Below are positions 8,751 to 16,471 of a stretch of 64,000 nt of DNA, piece after piece. Both the position numbers and the translations under genes were made by a program. The DNA comes from Glutamicibacter sp. MNS18 (lineage in GTDB: Bacteria > Actinomycetota > Actinomycetes > Actinomycetales > Micrococcaceae), in contig NZ_JAPCHW010000010.1 of NCBI RefSeq assembly GCF_026107515.2, positions 44,747-108,746 of the forward strand, read 5' to 3'. Position 1 is the stretch's first letter. The number at the start of each line of letters is the position of its first letter. The notes below the pieces were generated by a model. It was not told where the DNA came from. It saw nothing but the letters and a program-made list of their open reading frames with translations, and ran no database searches.

Positions 8751-9659
8751 GTGACTGATACCGGTGAATTCGCAACCCTGCCCATTGACTACTCAGACAA
8801 GGTTTTCGGCATCCTGCTGGGACTGGCCGACGGTGCGGTCCACGCCCGTGACGGGCATGAGCCCGGCGCCACCGAAATCCTGGCCCTGTTCCTGGCCGAC
8901 GGCCTGCTCGAGGCCCTGGAATGGGCCAATGACGGGGTCGCCAGCGACGAGGCCGCCTGCCTGTGGCTGGCCGGCCTGCGCGCCTACAAACAGCTGACCG
9001 GATCCTTCCCGGCCTCCGCTCCCGAACCGCAGCCACGCTGGATCGACACGGAGTTCGCCCAGGTCGAACGCCACGAGGGTCTGGCTGCCGGGGACGGGTT
9101 GAACCTCTCGGGAATGGACTCCCCCGACATGGGCTACGCGGCTCGCCCCACCGGAGCTGGGAACGACTCCAGCGGGGTGCTGCCGCGCGCTGCGGTCACC
9201 GCACTGGTGGCCCGCGTGCCGGTGGCCACCACCGGATCGCTGGCCAGCTCCGCGGCCTACCTCACCCACGGTGAGCAGGCGGCAGCCACCGCCGCGGCCG
9301 CCGCGGTGATCCTGCGCTCGGCGTTGGAGGAGGGCACCGCTGCGGCTGCCGGCTGGGATGCGCAGCTGGCCGATTTGTCCGGCACCGCCGCCGAGTCGCT
9401 ACGCCAGGTGATCGACGCCGTGCGCGCCACCCTGGAGCTGGAACCAGCCGCCGCCTACAACGCCTACTTCGGTGAACAGGCTGCGGAGGAGGACGGGGAA
9501 CCGGTGGCCGAGGAACCGCGCGACCCGGAAGCCGATGCCTACGCCGTGGCCCTGCTGGCGGCCCTGCATGGCACCGATGTCATCGCCGAGCGTCCGGCCT
9601 CGGCCATGGACGAGATCATCTCCGAACTGCATGAGCGATGGATGACGCTGGTTGGCTAG
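8751..9659 (+). CDS. ADP-ribosylglycohydrolase-like protein (possibly degenerate)
   Basis: The 302-residue helical, Ala-rich product resembles ADP-ribosylglycohydrolases. An N-terminal VFGILLGLADGAVH segment matches the family's GxLLGxAxGDAxG start, and residues near 160-195 (GVLPRAAVTAL, then YLTHGEQAAATAAAAAV) match the family's central helices. Several acidic metal ligands expected in active enzymes are not obvious, so it may be catalytically dead. The GTG at 8751 is chosen because TAGAAT (8738-8743) lies seven bases upstream, which suggests a leaderless mRNA. The last 36 bases, including the stop codon, are repeated exactly at 14830-14865, so a mobile element appears to have integrated at this 3' end. 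Confidence 0.6.
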   Translation: MTDTGEFATLPIDYSDKVFGILLGLADGAVHARDGHEPGATEILALFLADGLLEALEWANDGVASDEAACLWLAGLRAYKQLTGSFPASAPEPQPRWIDTEFAQVERHEGLAAGDGLNLSGMDSPDMGYAARPTGAGNDSSGVLPRAAVTALVARVPVATTGSLASSAAYLTHGEQAAATAAAAAVILRSALEEGTAAAAGWDAQLADLSGTAAESLRQVIDAVRATLELEPAAAYNAYFGEQAAEEDGEPVAEEPRDPEADAYAVALLAALHGTDVIAERPASAMDEIISELHERWMTLVG

Positions 9660-9660
9660 C
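9625..9660 (+). repeat. 36-bp direct repeat, left copy (att-like)
   Basis: Begins AACTGCATGAGCGATGG and ends GGTTGGCTAGC. It is identical to 14830-14865; identity stops abruptly on both sides (G/T before, A/T after). It contains the stop codon of the glycohydrolase-like gene. Confidence 0.85.
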
Positions 9661-9739
9661 AGTTATAGCGGTCACAGTTCGAAAGCGACTCCGAAAGACG
9701 TCGATCCCGACGCGTTAATCTCACATTAACCTTTGTGAA

Positions 9740-9779
9740 GCCTCAAGTCCTATGCCGAAATCAGCATAGGACTTGAGGC
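9740..9779. repeat. 16-bp-stem hairpin near the left end of the island
   Basis: GCCTCAAGTCCTATGC and GCATAGGACTTGAGGC pair perfectly around an 8-base loop (CGAAATCA). It lies 80 bases inside the left repeat with no coding sequence around it. It could terminate transcription of the upstream gene after integration, or be a recombination or replication structure. There is no U-run. Confidence 0.55.
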
Positions 9780-9864
9780 ATGACGAAATTTCTACACTAA
9801 CAAGCTGGCTTCATACTTCTTTCCCGCCTTCTCAGCACTTCCTTATGGGTAAAGCGCAACAGCC

Positions 9865-9882
9865 CCAGGGCTCTGTATATCG
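9865..9882 (+). repeat. Terminal inverted repeat, left end of outer IS
   Basis: CCAGGGCTCTGTATATCG, the exact complement of 13630-13647. Confidence 0.85.
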
Positions 9883-11621
9883 CTGGATCGCGACCGGGTG
9901 AAGTTCCCCGAAAAATCAGGGAATACCCGGTCTCCAGCACTTTTAAGCCCCACCCATCCGCGATGGAATTAGTGTAAACAATCTGACTGTCGTGAAGGGT
10001 GAAAAATGGGGTTGATGAGCGCTGAACCCTTCTTCACCTTCAACCCCGTTCCCGACGCGACCCCGATCGGTCAGGCCGTGGGCCTACTCGAAGACGAGCA
10101 CGGCGGACAGGTGTTCCTCCACGGCCTCTTGGCCTACGTCTGGGACACGGGCGATGCCGCCGCCCGCCGGGCTACCGCAGTGGGCCTGTGGCGGATCAAG
10201 GCCGCAACCGCGAGCCAGATCGCTGCGGCCTTCGGGGCCGGTGAAGGCACGATCTGGCGGTGGCACCGCGCCCTGGAAAGTTAAGGACTGCGTGCCCTGG
10301 TCACCGGGAAAACCGGTCCGAAGGGCGGCTCGAAACTCACCGGTGAGCTGATCGCCCGGATCCACGGGTTAAAGGCTTCCGGGTTATCGAACCGCGCCGC
10401 CGCCGAACAAGCCGGCGTCTTGCGAGTTCAGTGTGCGCCGGGCCATGACCCTGGACCCGGCCACCGGACAACCAGCATCCTCCACAGCTCCAACCGTTGA
10501 TCACGGTGGGGAGCCCCAGTCAATGGTGCAGGAGGAGCTGCCGTTGTTGGCCGACCCGGAACCCCGCACCCACGAACGGGTCGAGGCCAGTATCGGCGGA
10601 CTGGCCGAGGCTGCGCCGGTATTCACCGCCTCGGCGCGCATCCCGTACGCCGGGCTGCTGCTCGCGTTGCCGGCGTTGGAGGACACAGGCCTGGGTGGGT
10701 GTGTGCACGCCGTGTATGGGTCGTTGCGGCCTGGGTTGTACGGGCTGGATACCATGCTCCTGGAAACCGTCCTGCGCACCCTGGCCGGGGAGCCGCGGGC
10801 GGAGGGCGCCACCGGGCTGGACCCTGTCGCCTTCGGCAGCATCCTGGGGATGGACCGTGCCCCGGAGGTGCAAACCGTGCGCCGCAGGCACCGGGAACTG
10901 GCCGCCCGGAAACAGGCCGAGGCCTTGCTGGAAGCACTGGGCCGCCACCACCTGACCACCCAAGGCGCTGAGGACGGGTTGGGGCTGGTGTTGTACGCGG
11001 ATGGGCATGTGCGCTCCTACCAAGGCACGAAGAAGACCGCCAAGCAGTACTCGACCCGGTTGAAGTTCCCGACCCCGGCAACCATGGAAACCTGGATCGC
11101 CGACCACAACGGGGCGCCGGTGTTCATGGTCATGGCCGAACCGAACTCCTCCCTGGTCGGTGAGCTGCGCCGGCTGGTCCTTACCCTACGAAGCATGGTC
11201 GGTGGTGGGCGGCGGGTGGTGTTCGGGTTCGACCGGGAAGGCTGGTCCCCACACCTGTTCCACGAGCTGATGCAGGCCGGGTTTGATCCGCTGACCTGGC
11301 GCAAGGGCGAGACCGAGAACGTGGACACCGGCTTGTTCACCCGGCAGTCGTTTACCGACCAGTGGGGTGTGGTGCACGAGTACGCTCAGGTCGCTGACAC
11401 CACCGTGACCCTGGAATACGGGCCGGAGAAGAACAAGACCCGGTTTGAGATGCGGCAGATCACCCGCATCGTGGGTACCGGCACCCAGGCACGGGAAGCC
11501 ACCGGGCGGGACACCCGGCAGATCCACCTGCTGACCGGCAACACCGAACTATCCGCCGCAGAGTTGCTGTACACCATGAGTAGCCGGTGGCGGCAGGAGA
11601 ACTACTTCTCTAATGGTTATT

Positions 11622-11830
11622 GGCAGGTCTGGGACCCGCTGGCAGGATAGATGCCACCAGCTACGATGTGACTCAAACTATTTCTGTCCTTCGAGAAATC
11701 GAAGTGACTTTTACCGGACGTGTCCGTCGTGGCTGGTGACACCAGTCCGGCCCCTTGACATGGCTTCATAGAAGGCCGTCCACACCCTTAAGGGTGCGTG
11801 ACTCATTAGAGAACCGCCTGCCAAGAACCT
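11622..11830 (+). ncRNA. Predicted IS110 bridge RNA with target- and donor-binding loops
   Basis: A target-binding stem-loop has base stem CAGCTACGA (11658-11666) with TCGTGGCTG (11727-11735), and is capped by CTTCGA-GAAA-TCGAAG (11689-11704). Its 5' loop side AACTATTTC (11676-11684) pairs with the left target plus core (AACTACTTC, one G-U wobble). Its 3' side ACCGGA (11713-11718) is the exact complement of core plus right target TCCGGT. A second stem-loop, capped by CACCCTTAAGGGTG (11783-11796), carries CATAGAAGG (11767-11775), identical to the right end at 12942-12950. It also carries CATTAGAGA (11804-11812), the exact complement of core plus left end TCTCTAATG. A 5' hairpin TGGCA/TGCCA precedes both. 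Transcript ends are estimates. Confidence 0.75.
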
Positions 11831-11887
11831 TTCCCGGACCGGCGCCAACCATAACGGCAACCAACCGGTGAAGGAGGCGAAACCGTC

Positions 11888-12934
11888 ATGACCATCGTCG
11901 CAGAAAAATACGACTACGTCATCGGAATCGACACTCACGCACGAACCCACACCTACGCAATCGTCAACACCCGAACAGGAACCCGGGAAGACTGCCAGAC
12001 CTTTCCAACCAGCTCTAACGGGATGAACAGGGCCTTGGCATGGATCACCAAACGCACCACGGGTGACCTGCTGGCCGCGGTAGAAGGAACCCGGTCTTAC
12101 GGGGCCACCATCACCCATGTCCTGACCGAGGCCGGCCTCACTGTCATCGAGGTCAAACCACCACGCAAGCACGCCCGCGCTGGGGTGGGCAAGACCGACG
12201 AGATCGACGCGACCGCAGCAGCCATGGGCATCGTTTATCAGGACACCGAGCGTCTGCTCACGCCCCGCGCCGAAGGCACGCGCTCGGCCTTGAATGTGCT
12301 GGTCGCCAGCCGCGAACGCATCGATGCTGAACGCACCCGGAACCGCAACGCCTTGAACGCCCTGGTGCGGGAAACCGACCTCGGGGTTGATGCTCGTAAA
12401 GCCCTGACGGACAAGCAGGTCAGACAGGTCAGTTCCTGGCGTGAACATCCCACCGATTCGGTGGCACAACGCTACGCCAGGGCCGAAGCGATCCGCCTCG
12501 CGGTAGCCGTGCTGGACGCTGACAAACTCCTGGCCGCGAACAAGGAGCAAATGGCCGAGATCGATGAACAAATGGCCCCAGGGCTGGCCGCCGAGTTCGG
12601 GTACGGGCCGGTGACCGTCGCGTGGATCTTGATCGCGTACTCGCACACTGGCCGGGTGCATTCCGAAGCTGCGTTCGCGTCCATGGCCGGGGTAGCCCCA
12701 TTGCAGGCCTCCTCGGGAAACACGGTACGGCACCGGCTGAACCGGCATGGCGACAGGAAGCTGAATCAAGCGGTGGACGTCATTGCCAAGGTGCGGATGC
12801 AGTTCGATCCACGGACCAAGGAATATGTGGAGAAACGCAAGGCTGAGGGGCTGAGCTACCGGGAGATCAAACGTATTCTGAAGCGGTATATCCTGCGCAA
12901 AGTTTTTCGTCAGCTACGCGTGTTAGCCCCTTGA
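11888..12934 (+). CDS. IS110-family transposase (bridge RNA-guided recombinase)
   Basis: The 348-residue protein has the RuvC-like DEDD tetrad of the family: D15 in GIDTHART, E66 in AVEGTRSYG, and D104 and D107 in GKTDEIDA. The C-terminal Tnp domain has the segment ASSGNTVRHRLNRHGDRKLN, whose serine (S275 or S276) is the expected nucleophile. GGAGG lies about ten bases before the ATG. The gene looks intact, so the element may still be active. By family knowledge the enzyme works with a non-coding RNA from the same element to choose donor and target. Confidence 0.93.
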   Translation: MTIVAEKYDYVIGIDTHARTHTYAIVNTRTGTREDCQTFPTSSNGMNRALAWITKRTTGDLLAAVEGTRSYGATITHVLTEAGLTVIEVKPPRKHARAGVGKTDEIDATAAAMGIVYQDTERLLTPRAEGTRSALNVLVASRERIDAERTRNRNALNALVRETDLGVDARKALTDKQVRQVSSWREHPTDSVAQRYARAEAIRLAVAVLDADKLLAANKEQMAEIDEQMAPGLAAEFGYGPVTVAWILIAYSHTGRVHSEAAFASMAGVAPLQASSGNTVRHRLNRHGDRKLNQAVDVIAKVRMQFDPRTKEYVEKRKAEGLSYREIKRILKRYILRKVFRQLRVLAP

Positions 12935-12936
12935 CA
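12931..12936 (+). promoter_or_regulatory. -35 half of a circle-junction promoter (TTGACA)
   Basis: If the element is excised as a circle, TTGACA here is followed by 17 bases (12937-12953) and then by TCTAAT (11609-11614) at the left end. That is a near-consensus -35/-10 pair with ideal spacing, reading into the bridge RNA and transposase. In the integrated form the two halves are separated. Confidence 0.6.
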
Positions 12937-13629
12937 GAACCCATAGAAGGGTCCGGTTCGCGAGGCAGCATTTCGCCCTGGATTCCCATGATTCCTACCA
13001 GGCGGTACCTGACGACGCGCACCGTAGTGTGCCGAACCCTGCCAAGGACAAAGCCAAACGCAAACGCAAACGCGACCTGTTGGCCGCGCAACTGAACAGC
13101 CTGGTCGCCACCGTGGAATCCCAGGAGCTCGCGCTGAGTACCCCGGATCCCGGGGAGCCCCGGCTGGTCACCAACGCGATGCTCAACGAATTGAACGCGC
13201 CGGTGATCAAACTTGAGAAGCACCTGGCCAAAGCCAATCAGGCGTACCAGGCGATCCCTGCCCGGTTGCCGCTTGGTGAGGTGAATCCGGAGCAGGTGGT
13301 GTTGGATACCGAGCCGAAACAGCTGTTGCACGTCTTCCGGATGGCGGCCTATAACGTCTCGATGATGCTGGCGACCGAGGTGCGGGTGAATACGGGGTTG
13401 AAAGCGAAGAACTATACCCACCAATTCGTCCGGCAGGCGTTAATCCAGTCTGGGGATCTGGATCCGCGCCAGGAGGGGTTCCTGGACCAGTTGCCGACAG
13501 GTCGGGCGACCCGGGTGCTGGGTGAGCTCTGTGAACGGCTGACTGCTACGGGGACGGTGTATCCGGGCACGGACCGGGTACTACGGTACCGGGTGAAAAC
13601 CAGGGGTTGAGTTGAGATTAATTTTCAAC

Positions 13630-13647
13630 CGATATACAGAGCCCTGG
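13630..13647 (-). repeat. Terminal inverted repeat, right end of outer IS
   Basis: CGATATACAGAGCCCTGG, the exact complement of 9865-9882. Confidence 0.85.
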
Positions 13648-13833
13648 AGCCCCAGGCCCACAATGGCTGAAGTAAGTCGATTCTTACAGTAGATATGTGA
13701 ATCGCGAAGAAAGTATGCAACAGACGCAACAAAAAATTAATTATTAACATAAAATAAATAAAATATTCGATAGACTTAAAATCCACTTTCCGTACACTCG
13801 GAAATATTAGCTCGCCACCGCTAAAGTAACAAT

Positions 13834-14535
13834 CTATGCAATGACTAATTCTTCCCCAAAGCCTCCACTATTATTTGGATTTGGGCAAAATTCGTTAACG
13901 TGTTTCATTAAGGAAATATCTGTTTTCTCAACAAGCCGACAAATGTTGCCTCTACCGTATGTCTCAATCCAATTTCTATTAATCCCATCGGGCTTTTGAC
14001 CGGTATGGACGATACTGCCTCGAATCGCTATTGAGCGATCCAGGCGTGTTGCAGGCCCAGGAACTGCGAAATTCTGCCAATACCAGTACTGTGTGACATC
14101 AACGCCAACCCATGTTTTGAATAGTTTAGAAATGTTTTTACTATTAGGTGTATTGAAATTTGATTCGTAAGTTGCTTCGGTTACGAACTCGATAAGCAAT
14201 GGGCGCCAACCGTCGTCCATTAGGTCTTGAACATTTTTTCCACTAATTGTCTTGCTGGACGGACCATTCAGAGGAACAACTTTCGAAACGAGTGATTTAC
14301 GTACCGAACTAGGGAGGTCGCTGAAGCGCGAACAGTTCTCAGCGAGATAGGTTGCTGCTTCTTTTGCTACGTCTTCTACATAGGCTTCCCACGCCGTAAT
14401 GCAGAAACTTAATGCAGCCTGATTCTGAGCAGCGATCTGCCTTTGTGTACGACTTCCGCTCGCTCCGGTCAAGATCATTAGAGCTTCGATCGTTTCCCAG
14501 TTTTCATCAAAGGAGACTTTGGCATTCGTAGACAA
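13834..14535 (-). CDS. HEPN-domain protein (RiboL-PSP/MAE_28990-like), putative RNase
   Basis: The 233-residue protein has the two-helix HEPN pattern. An early helix AWEAYVEDVAKEAATYL at residues 48-64 is followed late by SIAIRGSIVHTG, in which R172 and H177 form the R-x4-H motif of HEPN ribonucleases. Such proteins are common as defence or toxin effectors, but no partner is adjacent. The start is a TTG, supported by AAGGA six bases upstream. The gene and its flanks are far more AT-rich than the surrounding chromosome, which indicates transfer. A weak hairpin (TTTCCG/CGGAAA, 13787-13804) follows the stop. The exact subfamily is uncertain; the R-x4-H motif is seen directly. Confidence 0.7.
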   Translation of the reverse strand: MSTNAKVSFDENWETIEALMILTGASGSRTQRQIAAQNQAALSFCITAWEAYVEDVAKEAATYLAENCSRFSDLPSSVRKSLVSKVVPLNGPSSKTISGKNVQDLMDDGWRPLLIEFVTEATYESNFNTPNSKNISKLFKTWVGVDVTQYWYWQNFAVPGPATRLDRSIAIRGSIVHTGQKPDGINRNWIETYGRGNICRLVEKTDISLMKHVNEFCPNPNNSGGFGEELVIA

Positions 14536-14829
14536 TATTTTTCCTTAACGGCAAAGAAGAAAATGGTAGCATTCGCAGTATAACCAAGTGTAGGCTTATT
14601 TTTGACCAGAGAGACGAAAGAGTTCAGTACCTAAGTACGAACGTGCAATCCCAATACGGCTACATTGAGGACTTGGGCCGGCGCGGAACCGTTGGTTTAA
14701 CGAAGTGTCGGACGGTGAACAATGTCTTGCGGCAGCGGAAATACTCTACTACATATGCCTCGCTTCACGATGAATGACTATGAAACGGATCCCGGGGTAC
14801 ACGCCTACTGAAGCACGAATCCTTTGCCT

Positions 14830-14865
14830 AACTGCATGAGCGATGGATGACGCTGGTTGGCTAGC
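14830..14865 (+). repeat. 36-bp direct repeat, right copy (att-like)
   Basis: Identical to 9625-9660. It is followed within 12 bases by a strong terminator hairpin, which suggests this side was originally joined to the glycohydrolase-like gene. Between 14536 and 14829 no gene is visible. Confidence 0.85.
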
Positions 14866-14876
14866 TTCCACAAACC

Positions 14877-14915
14877 ATAGAGGTACCGCACCCTTCCCGG
14901 GTGCGGTACCTCTAT
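14877..14915. terminator. Strong bidirectional terminator
   Basis: ATAGAGGTACCGCACCC and GGGTGCGGTACCTCTAT pair perfectly (17 bp) around TTCCC. It serves the minus-strand pRiA4b ORF-3 gene and, before the island inserted, probably the plus-strand glycohydrolase-like gene. Confidence 0.8.
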
Positions 14916-14918
14916 TTC

Positions 14919-16298
14919 TTACTGGTCGACGACACTGCCTAGGACCAGGCGTGCCAGTTCCTTGGAACGCAGGTCCCGGGGGTTATCCCCGGGACGGTTG
15001 ATATCCCCGACAAGTCCCCGGCAGGCGAGTTCTTCCCAGAGCAGCGAGGCCCTGGTGAAGTACACGTGGTCCTCCTTGGTCAGCGGCATGCGCCTGTGGC
15101 CGCTGGAATATCCGAGCACGTTCATGAAATCTGCCTTGAACTGGTTGTGTTCCTTGCTGAACCTCACGTGTCCGGCGGCCCGGGCGACCCAATTGGCCAT
15201 ATCCGAGTCCTGGTCCAGATGCGGGCTCGGATGCACGTTGAACCGGGCCAGCAGATGCCCGGCGAGCTCTGCCAGATCCCGACCCAGCTTCTGCCCGAGC
15301 TTGGTCGCAAGGAGCCGGCCCTTGTACTTGCGGAGCAGACGCAGGTCGGTCGCGCTGTCACGCAGCATCATGACCGAGGGCATATTGCTTTCCAGCTTCT
15401 TCTTGGAGGATTCGTGGTCGATCCCTTCCCACCCCAGGGCCTCGACCAGCTCGCCGACCGTGGCTGGAGGCATCCACCCGGCAGCGGTGAGCTTGATCCC
15501 CTCACCTTCGCACAATCCAATCAACACCTGGTAGGGCCGCACCAAATCCTGCAGGAACCACTCCGGCAGTGGTTCGGGCTGGGCGGCGAGCTGCAGACCG
15601 TGTTTCTCCACGTGTTCCAGCGTGAATTCGCGGCACAGCGGTTGTTGGTCGAGCAGCCAACGACCCAGCACCGTGTTCCATTCCAGGCCCACGCCCCGGG
15701 CAGCGAGCTTCCTGTTGCAGCTTTCGAGGTCAAAGGCCGCGGGATCAACCGTTCCCTCCGGTCCGACCCGCCAGTGCATCCATTCCACGATGTCCTGCTG
15801 TTCCTCCGTGGGATTCGCGGAAGTCAACGCCTCGAGTTTTTCGTACCAGCCGCCGATTCCCCCGCTGTCCTCGATGGGTGCACGCATCGCCCCGTCCAGC
15901 ACCCTCGGCAGCGGAGGGTCGTCGGTCACGGTGCGGGATCCGGCAAGGGTGATCCGGTGCATCCAGGAATCGCCGAAATCGTACTCGAAATAGAGTTCGG
16001 CTCCGGTCACGGCGAAGGCCTGGCCCAGGGTGGTCGTCTCCTGCGGTTCCCCAGGGAGACCGTCGGCCAGCGAGTATTCCTCGTACCAGGACAACACCTC
16101 GGGTTCACCTTGCCGTCTCTCATAGGGGTTCTTGCTGTGGAAGGCCTGCAGGTGGCAGTTTTCCCATCCCATGGCGATCTGCACGATGTTGCCGGCGGCG
16201 TACAGCATCGTGTCGGCGGGGACATCCACCGTGCGCCAGATCAGCGGGTCGGATCCAATGAGTTCAATTTGCAGTGTGAGCACTTCGTGGTCAGGCAT
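14919..16298 (-). CDS. Plasmid pRiA4b ORF-3 family protein
   Basis: The 459-residue protein starts with the pRiA4b ORF-3 domain (about residues 1-185). The domain is recognised by LQIELIGSDPLIWRTVDVP, the MGWENCHLQAF segment, FEYDFGDSWMHRITL and the closing DIVEWM. The remaining 270 residues are a helical extension that I do not recognise. The family is named from a plasmid and a transposon passenger gene, and its biochemical role is unknown. The gene stands alone, outside the direct repeat, so it appears to belong to the chromosome rather than to the neighbouring island. Confidence 0.8.
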   Translation of the reverse strand: MPDHEVLTLQIELIGSDPLIWRTVDVPADTMLYAAGNIVQIAMGWENCHLQAFHSKNPYERRQGEPEVLSWYEEYSLADGLPGEPQETTTLGQAFAVTGAELYFEYDFGDSWMHRITLAGSRTVTDDPPLPRVLDGAMRAPIEDSGGIGGWYEKLEALTSANPTEEQQDIVEWMHWRVGPEGTVDPAAFDLESCNRKLAARGVGLEWNTVLGRWLLDQQPLCREFTLEHVEKHGLQLAAQPEPLPEWFLQDLVRPYQVLIGLCEGEGIKLTAAGWMPPATVGELVEALGWEGIDHESSKKKLESNMPSVMMLRDSATDLRLLRKYKGRLLATKLGQKLGRDLAELAGHLLARFNVHPSPHLDQDSDMANWVARAAGHVRFSKEHNQFKADFMNVLGYSSGHRRMPLTKEDHVYFTRASLLWEELACRGLVGDINRPGDNPRDLRSKELARLVLGSVVDQ

Positions 16299-16471
16299 GA
16301 ATCCATGATGTCAGATTCACTGCTGAAGAGTAGGTTCATTTCCCTTGAAGCAGTAGGGGCCGAATGTTCTATCCCCATGTCGAGGTGAGGCTCCGACGGA
16401 CCGGGCGTTCACGTGAGAACCTATGGGAAAACGTCACCGGGTTACAGCACGCCCGATGACAGGAGTTCAAA

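Larger units (their letters stand above)
11609..12953 (+). mobile_element. Complete IS110-family element
   Basis: The boundaries are deduced from the interrupted reading frame: host sequence ends ...AACTACTTC at 11608 and resumes CGGTTCGCG at 12954. The dinucleotide TC is present at both junctions (11607-11608 and 12952-12953), as expected for the shared core of IS110 recombination, and there is no longer target duplication or inverted repeat. Inside are about 279 bases of non-coding DNA, an intact transposase gene and a 19-base right end. This matches the IS110 group, in which the non-coding part precedes the transposase and encodes the bridge RNA. Confidence 0.85.
10006..13610 (+). pseudogene. 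Transposase of the outer IS, broken by a stop, a frameshift and an IS110 insertion
   Basis: Three blocks reconstruct one protein. Block 1 (from 10006) carries an N-terminal helix-turn-helix region and stops at a TAA at 10282-10284, although the same frame continues with TGKTGPKGGSKLTGELIARI. Near 10420 the frame must shift by one to join block 2 (to 11608), which holds the DDE-type core (LVLYADGHVRSY, VVFGFDREGWSP and RWRQENYF). Block 3 (12954-13610) continues in frame as RFARQHFALDSHDSYQAV. Bases 11609-12953 are a separate IS110 element. The joined reading R-W-R-Q-E-N-Y-F-R-F-A fits a single domain, so the insertion point is known to the base. The gene cannot make an active enzyme as it stands. 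Confidence 0.8.
9861..13656. mobile_element. Insertion sequence with terminal inverted repeats, interrupted by an IS110 element
   Basis: The ends are perfect inverted repeats of 18 bases: CCAGGGCTCTGTATATCG at 9865-9882 and its complement at 13630-13647. The 9-mer AGCCCCAGG occurs at 9861-9869 and 13648-13656 and probably includes the target duplication, although it overlaps the left inverted repeat. Without the IS110 insertion the element is about 2.4 kb. It carries one transposase gene that is now broken. I do not recognise the IS family with confidence. Confidence 0.75.
9625..14865. mobile_element. Genomic island at the 3' end of the glycohydrolase-like gene
   Basis: A perfect 36-bp direct repeat (9625-9660 and 14830-14865) bounds about 5.2 kb. 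The left copy is the end of the upstream gene; the right copy is followed directly by a strong terminator that would have been that gene's original terminator. This is the pattern of site-specific integration that restores the target gene's 3' end. The cargo is a HEPN-domain gene in AT-rich DNA plus an insertion sequence that carries a second one. Without the insertion sequences the cargo is only about 1.4 kb. No integrase or resolvase is visible, so it was either lost or acts in trans. Confidence 0.7.

Noticed and set aside
11750-11785. A stretch (GCCCCTTGACA ... CATAGAAGG) resembling the right end of the IS110 element, as if a second copy had left a scar
   Set aside because: It is explained better as the donor guide of the bridge RNA, which must match the right end. 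It is flanked by the cap hairpin and the second donor guide.
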